In this document: positions 1-11,456 of the stretch, one piece after another
Layout of the letters: the number at the start of each line of letters is the position of its first letter
Numbering within the stretch: the first letter of the stretch is position 1
DNA from: Dromaius novaehollandiae
Taxonomy: Eukaryota > Chordata > Aves > Casuariiformes > Dromaiidae
Length of the DNA stretch: 64,000 nt
Assembly (NCBI RefSeq): GCF_036370855.1
Contig: NC_088110.1
Location: 22,501,501 to 22,565,500, forward strand
Reading direction: 5' to 3'
Program-made: the position numbers and the translations under genes
Notes under the pieces: generated by a model
Seen by the model: only the letters and a program-made list of their open reading frames with translations
Database searches by the model: none
What the model was told of the DNA's origin: nothing

Positions 1-378
1 CTCACAGGGAGGCGGGGATGCTCCCAGGGGCAGCCGGGGGCCTCACAGGGATGCAGGGATGCTCCCAGGGGCCTCGCAGGGATGCGGGGATGGTCCCGGG
101 GGCCTCGCAGGGACGGGGGGATGGTCCCAGGGCAGCCGGGAGCCTCGCAGGGATGCAGGGATGCTCCCAGGGGCCTCGCAGGGACGCGGGGATGGTCCCG
201 GGGGCCTCGCAGGGATGCGGGGATGCTCCCGGGGCAGCCGGGGGCCTCGCAGGGATGCAGGGATGCTCCCAGGGGCCTCGCAGGGATGTAGGGATGCTGC
301 CAGGGGCAGCCGGGGGCCTCGCAGGGATGCAGGGGTGCTCCCAGGGGCCTCTCAGGGATGCAGGGATGCTCCCGGGGG
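1..378. repeat. Minisatellite of 31 bp and about 38 bp units at the window edge
   Basis: Tandem copies of GGATGCTCCCAGGGGCCTCG plus CAGGGATGCGG (31 bp). These are interspersed with a longer form in which CAGCCGG is inserted after the G run. The array continues off the left edge, so its full length is unknown. It produces long spurious open frames on both strands. Confidence 0.93.
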
Positions 379-1249
379 CAGGCAGCCCGCTCCGAGCATC
401 CCTCGAGGACGGGTGGTTCCAGCCTGTTCCCCTGCTGAGCACCGGGCACACGCGGCTGAGCGCCCAGGGCTCCACCGGGGTAGGATTACCCCCAAAAGAT
501 GGCAAAAATTAGGGGAGTCAGCAACAACTCCCACGTGGAGCAGAAGCCCTTGCCCCCCCCTCCTGGCCCGGCCAGGCACCGTTTCCCCCCGCCAGAAAGC
601 CAGAGCCCAAATCCCCAGAGCATCTGCTCTCCCGGCACGTCCCGGCCTCGGGGCAGCCTGCCCGGGGCCGCGTCCTGCCCTTGGAGCAGCCGGCGTGCCC
701 GGAGCCCTGCCAAGCCCGGCTGCGCCGCCCCGGCTTCCAGGAACCGGCAGGGCCGCTTCGCCCAGGTTCCTCCTCGCCTCGGCCCCGCGCCCCCCAGGCC
801 AGCCGCGGCGGGGGGGCCGCAGCGGGACCGTCCCGCTCCTCCGCCTGCTCGGAGGGCGAAGCGGCGCGGGGCTGGGCCGAGCGCCAGCCTGGCAGCGCCG
901 CGCAAAGTTTGCAGCAAGTTGCAGAGCGCCCCGGGGGCACCGCGGCGGGGGGGGCGATGCGAGGGCCCCCCCCTTGCCGTACCCCCGCCGGAGGCACAGC
1001 GTGCAGCACGGGGGGGGCTGCCCCCCCATGACAGCACAGCAGCAGGTCCTGGCGGGGGGGCACCCCCCATCCTCCCCCCGCCCCCCCCAGGCCCTGATGC
1101 AATCCCAAGCCCCCCCGCAGGGCCGGGGGGGGGGGGGCAGCCCCGCGGCCAGCATTGCACCTACCTGTGCGCGGCAGAGCCCCGGGCCGCTGGCGGGGTG
1201 CGGGGACGAGCGTGGACCCCGCGGCAGCCCCGCTGGCGGCAGCCGAGCG

Positions 1250-1302
1250 GGAGGAGGAGGAGGAGGAGGAGGAGGAGGAGGAGGAGGAGGAAGAGGAGGA
1301 GG
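1250..1302. repeat. (GGA)n triplet repeat
   Basis: About 17 GGA units with a single AGA interruption near the right end, inside very GC-rich DNA. A purine-only strand of this length can form triplex or quadruplex structures. Confidence 0.95.
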
Positions 1303-1382
1303 CGGCGCGGCCGCACACACACATGCACCGAGCTGCCACAAATCTGGAGCCGCCAGCAAGAGCTGGGAGATGGGGGAAAGGC

Positions 1383-1405
1383 GGGGGGGGGGGGGGGGGG
1401 GGGGG
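1383..1405. repeat. Poly-G run (23 G)
   Basis: An uninterrupted run of 23 G, 80 bp beyond the (GGA)n repeat. The exact length is likely to be unreliable in any assembly. Confidence 0.9.
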
Positions 1406-1583
1406 CCGGGGAAATTAATAACCGACAAAAAGGCACTTACCCCCTCCCCTGCGCCGCGGCCCGGGGGGCGCGCGCGGCGCCCGGGGGGGATCAAAGGCGG
1501 GGGGGTCTCGGCAGCGCACGCCGCCTGCCACAACAAAGAGCCAGACACAACAAAAGCAGCATATGGCCGCAGCGGCGCGGGGC

Positions 1584-1626
1584 TGTAAATTAAACATAAA
1601 GGCAAGATTAGATAATTAATGAGCGC
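1584..1626. promoter_or_regulatory. AT-rich island with TAATTA in GC-rich DNA
   Basis: A sharp switch from nearly pure G+C to TAAATTAAACATAAA and then GATAATTAATGAG. The TAATTA core and flanking A/T are homeodomain-type sites. Such pockets in a GC-rich intron often mark conserved enhancer cores. Conservation itself cannot be seen here. Confidence 0.35.
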
Positions 1627-4600
1627 TCCCGGGGCGGCCGCGGCGCGCGCAGAGGGGGCCGGGCAGCCCCGCGCCCCCAGCCGGGGGGGCCGGGGCAGGT
1701 GGCCGGGGGGGCCGGGGCAAGTGGGGAGGGGGGGGCCGGGGAGCCACCTGTTGCAGAGGGGGGGCCCAGCCCCGGCCCCGCCAGCTGCCGCGGGGCCACG
1801 CGCCGCCCCGGCCCGCCAGCGCCTAAGAGGATTAGTGGGGGCGGCCCGGGGGCAGGCGGTCCACGAGGCTCGGCCCCCCCCCCCCCCCCGCAATGCTGCA
1901 CCAGGGGAAACTGAGGCAGGGTTCGGCTGCGTGAAAAGCCCAAATCGCTTTTCGTGTGCAATGTGCTGTTCCTCCTCCCCTGCCCCCAAAAACGCGCCAG
2001 CGCGCTGCAGCAGCCCCCCAGCACCCGCCGGGGAGGGGGGGACACCCTGCCTGCACCCCTGCCCGAAGTGGGGCTGCACCCCCGGCATGCACCCAGGCTG
2101 CGGAAAGCCAGGAGGGAGACGACTGCCGCAACGGCTTTGCAGGCACGGGGACCACCCCGGATGGCTTGGGGGGGGGGGGGGGCACCAAGAGGGGACACCC
2201 CGGCGGGGGGGGACTCCCGAGCAGAGCTGGAAGGGGTGCCCGCATCGCAGGCCGGCTCGACCCCAGCCGGGGGAAGGAGTTAATCCCATTATTGGCAGGC
2301 GCGCAGATGGCGGCCGCGCCGAGGCCCCGCTTAGCAGATTTAGCAGATAGCACGGGGCGGGGGGGGGGGGGGATCCTCCCCCCAAAACACACGCACGCAG
2401 CGACGAAGCCCCTCGCAGGGGCAGTGTGTGCAGCAGGGGACGGGGACGTCGCTCCGGGTGCACGCACGGCCCGGCACGCCGCGGGAGCAGCCCGTGCAAG
2501 CGCCCGCGGTGCCCCGCCGGCTGCCAGCGCAGCGCCCGGGTCCTGTTTACCGAGCCGGGGCTGTTTAAGCAGCTGCTCCCAGCACTTCGGAGGTGGCAGC
2601 AGCAGCCGCCGCCGCAACCCCGGGATTAGGGAGCGTCGGAAAAGGCTGGAAGGAGGCCGGAGGCGGAGATGCACACCATGAACCGTGCAGCAGCTGGGCA
2701 GGACGGCGGTGCCGGAGCCGCCGTGGGTCATGCCCAGCCTGGTGAGGGGGGGCGGCTGGCAGCACCCCTGCAGCACAGACCCCTGCCCGAGGAGCTGCCC
2801 CCCGGCACACTGCCTACGCCACGGCCGGATGGAGAAGAGCCGATGGTTTCCCATCTCTGCAACACGAGCATAAACCCGGGGGGGATGTACCGGAGCGCCT
2901 CCAGCCCCCCATCGCTGCCACGAGCTCAGCAGGGCTCAGCCCTTCTCCCCGCAGCCTCTGGGGGCACCTCCCACCCCCGCAGCGCGGGTGACGCCGCTGC
3001 AGAGGCCGGTCGCGTCCGCGTCCGCGCCGGTCCCGGCCCGAGCGGGCGGCACGAGGCAGGCGCATCCAAAGCAAACCGCCCCCGGCCGATTTTAAGCTGT
3101 TGCAACACACTGCGCCTTTGACGCTGCGGCCGAGGGCAGGAGCCGCGACGCCACCGCCGCCGCCGGGCCCGGCGATGCAAGCTCCCCCGCCGGCACCGGC
3201 ACACGCGGCTGCCCAGGCCCGCGGCATCCCCGGCGGCACCGGGAGGGGGGACGCGGCGGGCACATGCGCGACGTCCCCTTGCAGAGGCGCCGCGTTGCCA
3301 TGCCGGAGGTTGCCACGGCAATGGGCAAGCGGGAATCCGGGTGGAAAAAGGAGGCTGCGGTCCGCAGGGGGGGAAGTGCCGTGTCCCCCCATCCCCATCC
3401 CTGTCCCCCCAGGGCCCTGCAGAGCCGGGGCGCGCAGGACGGGCTGCCCCGCGATGCCACGCGCCGGCCGACGGCCCCCGCGGAGGGCGGCCCCCGCCTG
3501 CCGGGAAGCCCGGCGCCGGCCCTGGCTGCTACGTTTACGAGCTGTTTTACTCCTCCGTGTCGCGGCTGCCAGGCTCGGGGCTGCGGCGGAGGCGCGCGGC
3601 CGGCCCACGGGACCGCAGCCCCCCCGTGCCGCCGGCCTTGCTGGCAGCGAAGCTGGGACAAACTGGGCAACAGGGATGCAGCCACCCGAATCCAAGCAGG
3701 GGCTCCAGCATCCCCAGGGCTCTGCCGAAAACCCCGCGACGCCCTCGCAGCGGATGCCCGGGCCACAGGGACCCCCCGAGGCGCGGGAAAGCGCATCAAA
3801 CCGCTGCTGCCACACGCTGCCGGCACGAACCCCGTGCCTCAGTTTCCCCAGGCGCACCGTCAGCGCCCTGGCCGCCCCAGAGCAGCGCTCTGCATCCGCG
3901 CTGCGTGTCCCGTCCGCACCACGGCCGGCCCAGGCCCTGCATCCCCACGCTGAGCCCGCGGGCTGGGGCACCGCGGCCCCCGTGCTCCCCGGCACGTCCA
4001 GGGAAGCCACACGGAGCTCGAGGGCACCGGAGCAAAACGCGCTTGGCAGAGGGCTTGGGGAGGGACAGCGGGTTGTAAACTCCTGGCAGCCTGGCCAGCC
4101 CCGGTGGTGCGTGACCTCTGCAGGAGGGGACAGTCCCCGAGCCCTGGGGACAAGGTGCACCGCGGGGCCAGAGGCACGGGGGGGGAGTGGGAGAGCCCCG
4201 GGGGGGGCTCCCCGTCCACACCGGGGCACGACAGCACCCAGGGCACGGCACCAGAAGGGTCGGGGTGCTGCTCCAAACACCGGCAGGGCAGCGCAGAGCC
4301 CAGCCGCTCCGTGCCTCAGTTTCCCCTTCCACTGACGACCTCCTGGCCGAGCGTGGGAACGCTGAGAGCAGAGCATTATCGCCAGCCCCATGGCTCGCCC
4401 GACGCCAGGGCCACCCCAACCGGCCCGGCTGGCACCGGGGAGAGGGCGCTGGGTGCCCCTGCACCCCGTCCCAGCACGGAGCCGGTCCTCGCGCCGGCAG
4501 CCGCCAGCTCACGCCGGCTAATCCGCCCATATGGAACATGTCGCTTTAATCTCAGCCCATATGGAGCCGGCACAAAGCCCTCGCAAATCCACCCCGGGGA

Positions 4601-4761
4601 GCGGCCGGCGAGCGAGGCAGAGCGCCGGCTCCCCTCTTCCCCTCCCGCGCCCCGAACCGCCGCATCCTCCCCGCCGGGCCCCATCCTGCTCCCTGCAAAC
4701 CGGCCGGGACCGCCGAGCATCCGAGGCCGCCCCCGCACCCCCCTCCTCCCTGCCTGCCGCC

Positions 4762-5010
4762 CAGCAATTTCCATACATTAGAGATGTGACGATCCGATCC
4801 GTCAGATGGGAGCAGACAGGTTGAGGCTGGGAGCCGCCTTCCCCGCGCCAGCCCAGACAGCGCTCCCGGGGGACTAATACCGGCATGTAAATATTAGATA
4901 CTTTTGTCTCCTCCGAGACCAATTACACAAATCGTGGCAGCTCCCGCAGGACTCTCCGCTCCTACTTACTGTATCATCATTAACAGCTTATTAGAGAACA
5001 GCTGCTCAAA
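4762..5010. promoter_or_regulatory. AT-rich candidate conserved non-coding element
   Basis: About 250 bp of mixed-composition sequence containing CAATTTCCATACATTAG, GTAAATATTAGATAC, ACCAATTACACAAA and ATCATCATTAACAGC. It has no repeats and no coding signature. Homeodomain- and forkhead-like words are dense compared with the flanks. Confidence 0.4.
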
Positions 5011-5600
5011 GAGGGGGGAAAGGGGAAGAAAGGAGACAGCAAGGAGGTGCGCAGGCAGGACAGGGTGGTGACGGCCACCACCGCGCCCCAGCACCCGCCG
5101 CAGCCCCCCGCCAAAAAGCGGACAAGGATGCAGCCGGAGCATCCTGGGTAGGAGCAAGGACCGCTGCAGAAACCCCCAGGAAAAGCTGGAGCAAAACCAC
5201 TGGAGCAAAACCGCGGGAGCGGCCGGGCACCGACCCGGCCTGGGGGCTGCAAGGCCCCTTGCCAGGCTGCAGCGAGGTTATTCCTGAGCCCCCAGGGCTG
5301 CAAATGCTCTAAGCTAAGGCGGAGGCGGGTGCCCCTGGCCCCGGGGTGCCCGGCGGCCCCGCGAGGATGCCACGGCACGGTTCTGGTGCGCTCTAGCGTC
5401 GGCCCGCATTAATGCATCGCCTGCTGCGCTGCCCGCGCTCGCCCTCCGGCCCGGATGCTGCACAGGGAGAGCTCTGCAGGCTGCACGGCCCGTGCGGGGG
5501 CCGCAGCCGAAAGCGGAGGGCCACGACCCCCCCCCCCGCGACACGGCGCATCCCGCCACCGCGCTCCCTGGGGCCGCAGCCGGCGAGCGGGGAGGCAGCA

Positions 5601-5725
5601 GCTTCCTGGCTGATTGCTAATTATCCTCGTTACTCTGTGTCAGGCGCGTTATGAAGCGCCGGAGTGATTTGCTCTTTCCCTGTAATTAGGCGCGGCGCAA
5701 TTACCAGCTAATTCAAGTTCAAGCT
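5601..5725. promoter_or_regulatory. Homeodomain-site cluster
   Basis: Four TAATTA-like cores in 100 bp: TAATTA at 5618-5623 and 5683-5688, AATTA at 5699-5703, and TAATT at 5709-5713. A GGCGC/GCGCC inverted repeat lies at 5643-5660. This is typical of a homeodomain-responsive enhancer. Activity is inferred. Confidence 0.4.
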
Positions 5726-6337
5726 CCTCGTCCTCGCGACCTTCCAGGCCCCGACACCGCGGCTCCACTCGTCTCCCCGGGGGTCCATCCCCCCCCCGGG
5801 GGCTCGTGCACTCATCCCCCCCCCCCCCCCCGGTGCAACAGGCACCGAGGTGCCAGCAAAAGCCCAGGAGCCTTTTGCTCCCCGCAGCCGGATGCTGCAG
5901 GAACTCTGCGGCTGCGAATCTCACCGCTGCAGTGCAGGGGGGGCCAATGCAGCCCCCACTGCATCACCCATGGGGTCATTTTGGGCCCCGCAGGGACTGC
6001 TTTATTACTTAAGGTGCCTGCAGGCATCACCGTTGCATGCGGAGTCGCCCTCCAGCACCCAAGGGAGGGGAGATGCTGGGGGGCAATGGGGCAAAAAGCC
6101 CCCGCGCGAGTCTGCAAACAAAATTAAGCAGAAAAAAAAAAACACAGAGGGAAGCAAGAAGCGCAGGCGGCGTCTAGCGGCTTTCCAGCGCGTCGGCTGC
6201 ATCGCCCGGGGATTTCCTCTCCCCGCTTGGCCGGCGGCGCCCGCGTCGGGAAGCGGCGCGGCTCCGCGCGGGTGGTGGGCGGGAGGGGACGGCGGTGGGG
6301 ACGGGCGCAGGACGCGACGCCGCGCGCCCCCCTCCCA

Positions 6338-6380
6338 GGAGCTAATTAACCCTCCTGCTCAGGCGCAGCTAATTAGCTCC
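6338..6380. promoter_or_regulatory. Inverted pair of TAATTA homeodomain sites
   Basis: GGAGCTAATTA (6338-6348) is repeated as its exact reverse complement TAATTAGCTCC (6370-6380), with a 21-bp spacer. The right arm also sits in the 12-bp palindrome AGCTAATTAGCT (6367-6378). A dimer or a pair of homeodomain proteins could bind. Confidence 0.5.
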
Positions 6381-6499
6381 GGCGGCAAGGCAGGGCCTGC
6401 CCGTGCCCGCACCGGCACAGCTCTCCCGCGGTTACTGCCGGCGCGGGAACCAGCAGCCCCTTTTTTCCCGTGGGCTTTCCGAGCTCCTAGCAGAGGGGG

Positions 6500-6535
6500 A
6501 AAAAAAATAACAATAATAATAATAATAATAATAAA
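6500..6535. repeat. (AAT)n triplet repeat
   Basis: A short A run followed by about nine ATA/AAT units, a simple microsatellite. Confidence 0.92.
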
Positions 6536-7261
6536 GGGGGAGAACCCTAAGGAGCCCGACCAAGAGGAGCAGCAGCCAAGGAAAGCAGAGGAGTCGGCCA
6601 AGCGCCTCGCTCGGCGGCGGGGAGGGCGCGAGCGGCCGCCCTGCAAATGCTTTGGATTTCCCAGGCGGGCGGGAGAGGCCGGCGGCTGCCGCGCTCCCGG
6701 CCGGACGCGCCAAGGAGCACGAAGGGCGGCTCGGTGAGGCGGCGGCAGCCCGGGGGCCCGCGAGCCCCCGTTCCCTTAGCACCGCCGGGAAGGCGGGGAG
6801 GCCCCCCCGCTCCGCGCGGCGCTAATTACAGCTGGGGAGAGGAAGCGGCGAGACGCGGCGCCGCACAAACCCATACCATCCCCGCAGGTGCTGCGCAGCC
6901 CCGGTGGGATGCGGCCCCCCCAGCTCAGACCCCCGCGGCAACCCGGCGCGCACCGGGGGATTCCTCGCCGTGGGGCACTGCGGATGCTGGTGCCGATGCC
7001 TCACGCACGTCGAGGGGGAAGCCGGGCACGTGCGTGGGAAAGACACTGAAAAAGCAACAAAAATCGCTAAATACGCAGAACCCCCCCCGGCTCCCGCAGC
7101 CCCTGCAAGGCAGAGCGCCGGGGAGGGGGGAAGAGCGGAGGAGGAGCACCACTCGGCGGGATGCGCCGAGCCCCCCGCCGGCATTCCTGCAAGGTAACGC
7201 AAGGTTAGGAGCGGGCAGGAAGACAATATCGGGACTCTCTGGCCTCCTCGCAGCCAGATGT

Positions 7262-7330
7262 GTGTTAATAAGGCAGCTGCCCCCTAAGCTAATAAGGTCA
7301 CTCACTGGCTCCAGCAAGACGAGAAAACAA
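7262..7330. promoter_or_regulatory. AT island with duplicated TAATAAGG
   Basis: TAATAAGG occurs at 7266-7273 and again at 7290-7297, 24 bp apart, separated by a CAGCTG E-box. The surroundings are GC-rich. This is a candidate regulatory element only. Confidence 0.3.
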
Positions 7331-7734
7331 GCAGGGTCTTGGCTGCGGTACAGCCTGACTTGGCACCCGCCGCACGCCGGCTTCCTGAATTCCTGCCGCT
7401 CCGAGCGCGGCTGCACAGCACATAGGCGAGGGGAGAGAGAAACCCCAAATCCCACCCGCTGCTGGCATTCCCAGCGCCCCCCCCACGGTGCTGGCGGCGG
7501 GGACGGGAGCCGGGCCGGACCTCGAGGGCGCGGTGGCTGTGTGTCCCCCCGCAAACCGTGCATCCCAGCCCCACGGTGCCCCCGGGGGGGGGACCGGCTG
7601 CCCCCCGCAGCGCTGTGCCCCGGCTCGCGGTGCTGCCCCGGCAGGGGCTCGCGGGGATCCCTGCATAGTTTCCCAGCAGTTGCACCTCGGCAAGCAGACC
7701 AGCCCCCCCGCCCCCCCCCCAATCATGGCGCCTA

Positions 7735-7830
7735 CAACTCCCTTTGTTTTAATATCATAAAGCAAGCCAGATGCCGGCTTTAATCCCCTCAGCTGGGGAG
7801 GATTTGCAAACGCATTAGGAGGCAGAGCCG
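7735..7830. promoter_or_regulatory. AT-rich candidate regulatory island
   Basis: Contains TTTGTTTTAATATCATAAAG and GATTTGCAAACGCATTAGG, forkhead/POU/homeodomain-like words, in otherwise GC-rich intron DNA. No repeat or coding signature. Confidence 0.3.
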
Positions 7831-9112
7831 CGGCGAGCCAGCCCCTCCGCCGCCGCTCCCAGCCCCACAGCACGGCGCGCGCTGGCTCGGCTGCCGGCCC
7901 CATCTGCCGCGAGGGGATCCCGGCCCGTAATTGCCTGCTTACGTCCAGATTAGGAGCCGACAAGGTGCCTCGTGCTGCACGGCGCACGCGGGCAGCCCCT
8001 GCCATTTGCAGCCGGGGGCAGAGCGGCGGCACGGCCGAGCCGCAGGGAAGCGGGCTGCAGACCCCCCCCCATTGCCGGGGACCGTGGAGCGAGCGCCTCA
8101 CCGGCACCCAAAGGGCCCCCCCCAGCCCGGCATCCCCAAAACACCACCCAATGCACCCCCGAGCCCGTCTCCCTTCCCTGCCGTCTCCCGCGGCAGGAGC
8201 GCCCCGACGCCAGCCTGCAGCACTGCCCGCTCTCCCACGGCCGACACGGGGCGGCCCGGGACAAGCTCTGCGCGTCCCCCTGCATCCCGGTGCGCCGCAG
8301 CGGGAATGGGAGGGCAGGAACAGGGTTTTGTCCCTGACCCCCGCCATCGCCAGCCCATGCAATGCAGGTCACCCGTCTTCATCTCAACCGCTGCGTTCGT
8401 TTCTGCTTGCAAAGTTGAGATAAAACAGGAATCGCCGCAGGACGGAAAGCAGCAGAGGAAAGCGGTGCAGCCCACGGGAACGGGGTGCTCTGGGGCCGCG
8501 CTGGCAGGCCGGGAGCCAGGCACGCGCCCTCCTTCCCCCCCGGAGCGGCTGCATTTATCCGTGCAGCTAACAGCACCCAGGCATGGCGAGCACCGCTTCC
8601 CCGTGCGTGCAAAGCCCTCGCGCAGCGGAGCAGGGAAGCAACGGCTGGGAAACAGGAGCAGGTGGCTGCAGAGCTCCGGCAGCTGCAGGGCGACGGCGGG
8701 AACGCGAGGCCGGAGAGACGGCCCGGCCCGGCCCGGCGCGCCCAGCGGGACAGAAGGGCTGCCACGCACAGCCGGACCCTTTCCAAAGCTCGGGGACCCG
8801 CCGCAAGCTCACACCAGCCCAAGCCCCCCCAGCCCGGGCTCGGCGGCAGGCCCGGCCGGAGCAACGAGCCGCAGCTCCTGCTCCGCGGCAGCACTAGGAG
8901 ACGCTGCGCTCCCGGGCGACCCTCGGCCAAAAACCCTCCCGGCTCCGGCCGCGGGAGCCCGGGCGCTTCTCCATGCACCGCGCTTCCCCTCGCTGCTCCG
9001 TCCCGAGGGAGCCTGGCTCAAAGTCCCCGAGCTAAAGTCCCCGAGCAGGCACTCGGGAGCTCCTGCAGCTGCCCCAAGACCCCTGCTTGCACTGCAAAGC
9101 AGCTGAGGATGC

Positions 9113-9262
9113 TTTTTTTTTTTTTTTTTTTTTCAGATGAGGATCTCCTACGTACCACTTAGCAGCCAGGAGTTCAGAGAGAGCAGAGCTCAGTGTTTTA
9201 AAACGATGCCTCATTTGCCAAGAAATAATCCCAAGGAACAAAAAAAAAAAAAAAAAAAAAAA
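9113..9262. repeat. T21 and A23 tracts in inverted arrangement
   Basis: A run of 21 T (9113-9133) and a run of 23 A (9240-9262) flank 106 bp of unique sequence. They could pair as a long dA:dT stem, or be the oppositely oriented tails of two retroposed fragments. No coding content lies between them. Confidence 0.75.
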
Positions 9263-10611
9263 GACTCGGAAGATAATTAACTCCACGAGCAGCAGCCCTG
9301 ACGCGCTCACATCCCAGCAGCAGCCACGGGGCTGCGCTCCGAGGGCTGATTTTGTCCCCTCCGCACCAGGATGGCACCAGCGCTCGGAGGCCTGGTGATT
9401 TTACTAGGGTTTTGCCCCCCCACCCTGAGCCACTGGCAGATTTAGGCTCTGCCCATCACCCCCAGTCCGGCCCGGCGGGGTCGCAGCGCCAGACGGGTTC
9501 GCGCCGTGGGGTTGCAATGGGGCAGCACCAAGAAGAGGGCAAAGGGCTGCTGTTGCCCCTCCATCCCCCAGCAGCACCACCCGGGGGGGGGCAAAAAAAC
9601 CCCATCCAGCAGGGAAAAGCCACCTTTCGGGGCACCTCCCGCACGCGAGCCTCGAGGGGGGCCGCGGCTCCTGCGCCCCATCCCTGCCACCCCGACGGGA
9701 GGCGAGGCGAGCGGTGCCCCCCCGGCGCCTCCACGCACCCCTCCAGCCGGGGGGGCGGGAATGTGGAAGCAATTGCACTTGGCAAGGCAGCAGCAGTGAG
9801 TCAAAAACAGTTGTTTGGCTTGTCAGCCACCCAGGCCCTGCAGCGCTCTTGTTTTCCTTCCCCTGCCTTAACCCCTTCGGGCCCCGGTGGGAGCACGTGG
9901 CTCCCAGCCCAACCTCCGAAAAGCCCCCCGGGACCCCCCCCCCCCAGGCAAGGCCACGCTGGTGGCCAGCCCTTGCAAACCGGCCGGCTCGGGGGGGGTC
10001 CTGGCGTGAAAATGTGCAGTGAGCGGGGGGGTTTTCCCACCCTGGGGTGGGGGGAGCATGGGGCAGCCGGGTCCACGGCCCAGGACAACGGGAGCTCCCG
10101 AGAGCGGAGGGATGCCCGGCGCCCCTGGAGCATCCCCACGGCGGGGCGGCTCCCGCGGCCAGGCTGGTCTCATCCCGCTCCGGGGGCTGGTGGTCCTGCT
10201 GCCGGCCACGGAGAGACCCCGGGGAAGGGGGGGTGGGGAGGACACTCGCACCGTGCCCAAAAGCTGAGCCCAGCTCCCAACGCCCTCGCTGCACCCTCCC
10301 CATCCCGCATCCACGCAGCGACGCCCGGGGATGCACACGGGTGGCTTCCTCCAGGCCCCGGAGCAGAGGGACCTTCCTCGCCGCCTCGGCGTCTTCCCCC
10401 CAGCCCCAGGACCCCCCCTGCGCCCGAGCGGGGCGGCGGGTGCCAAACACCGCGGGGAGCAAAACAGGGCAGGCGAGGAGGAGCGAGAGGCTCCCGCGCC
10501 AGCGAGGAAGAGCCAAGGTGCGGGAGCCAGGGAGGAAGATGAGGATGAAGACGAGGATGTGATAAGAGGGGAGCCGGGGCGTGCGGGGAGGAGGAGGAGC
10601 AGGAGAGGTGG

Positions 10612-10800
10612 TTGATGACCAAAGTCATTGAGCATTTTTTGGCACGCCTTCCCCCCCTGCCCCCCCCCCCAGCATATCCTGGCCGTTGGCCCAGCGCGGA
10701 GCTGAACTTAAACAAACTCCTGTTGCAGCCATCTGCTTGATTTTAAAATAAATCAAACAATCTGTTGAGCCGTGGGTGATCAAATTTCCATCTGCGCGGA
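10612..10800. promoter_or_regulatory. AT-rich candidate regulatory element with TTGATTT/AAATCAA hairpin
   Basis: Unique AT-rich sequence containing a perfect inverted repeat, TTGATTT (10737-10743) and AAATCAA (10750-10756), with a 6-bp loop, followed by CAAACAATCTG and TGATCAAATTT. TCF/LEF (ATCAAA) and SOX (ACAAT) words are concentrated here. Confidence 0.38.
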
Positions 10801-11441
10801 CGCCTGCTCGCCTCCTCGGAGCCTCCGCTTGCCTCTACCAGCCAAACGCTCCTGGCAGCATGTGGCCTCCCTAATTCCTCCAGGAAAGGGAGAAACCGGA
10901 CCTGCCCCCCACGCCCTGGCCCCCCCCCGGCCTCCCCCAGCACCAGGCAAAGTGCTATTTTTATAGCCGCCCACCACCCGGATCCGTATTTTGGGCTGAA
11001 ACGGGAGGATAAGAGGGAAAGGGGGGGATCCCGGGAGGTCTGGCGCGGGGGGAAGCCCTCGCCCGGCTGCCGCCGCTCCCCGCCGCGAGGGTCCGCGGGA
11101 ATTAAAAATAAAAGGGCAGGCAGTTGCCGCGGCGGCCCCCACGGCCCCCGCAGCGGAGGGGCCGCGCCGGCCCAAAATAGCAGCCGGGCAGCCAGCTCCG
11201 TGCCCGTGCCGCCCGCCCCCGGACCGCGCGCCCACCCAAAATCGCCGCGTCCGGAGAGAGCTGCCGGGGATGCTCGGCCCCCGCGGGGGGAAGCCCCCCA
11301 AATTGCTGGATGCGGGTAGCATCCCCCCCTCCCGGGCGCTGCAAGGGGGCCCCACGCGGCAGAGGGCTGCCCGGGCACGCGGCCGGCGGCCTCGGCGGGC
11401 TCTTATCGGCCGGCCGGGGGTCACCGCGCGGCAGCAGCCTC

Positions 11442-11456
11442 CGAGCAGAGGGCGCC
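11442..11456 (+). promoter_or_regulatory. CTCF-like site, plus orientation
   Basis: CGAGCAGAGGGCGCC matches the core CCASYAGRKGGCRSY at 14 of 15 positions. It lies in the GSE1-side intron, about 13 kb from the first exon. Binding is a prediction from the motif. Confidence 0.5.

Noticed and set aside
352-2499. 715-codon minus-strand open frame
   Set aside because: Built of Pro/Ala/Arg runs that encode the (GGA)n and poly-G repeats on the opposite strand. No domain and no splice logic. A composition artefact.
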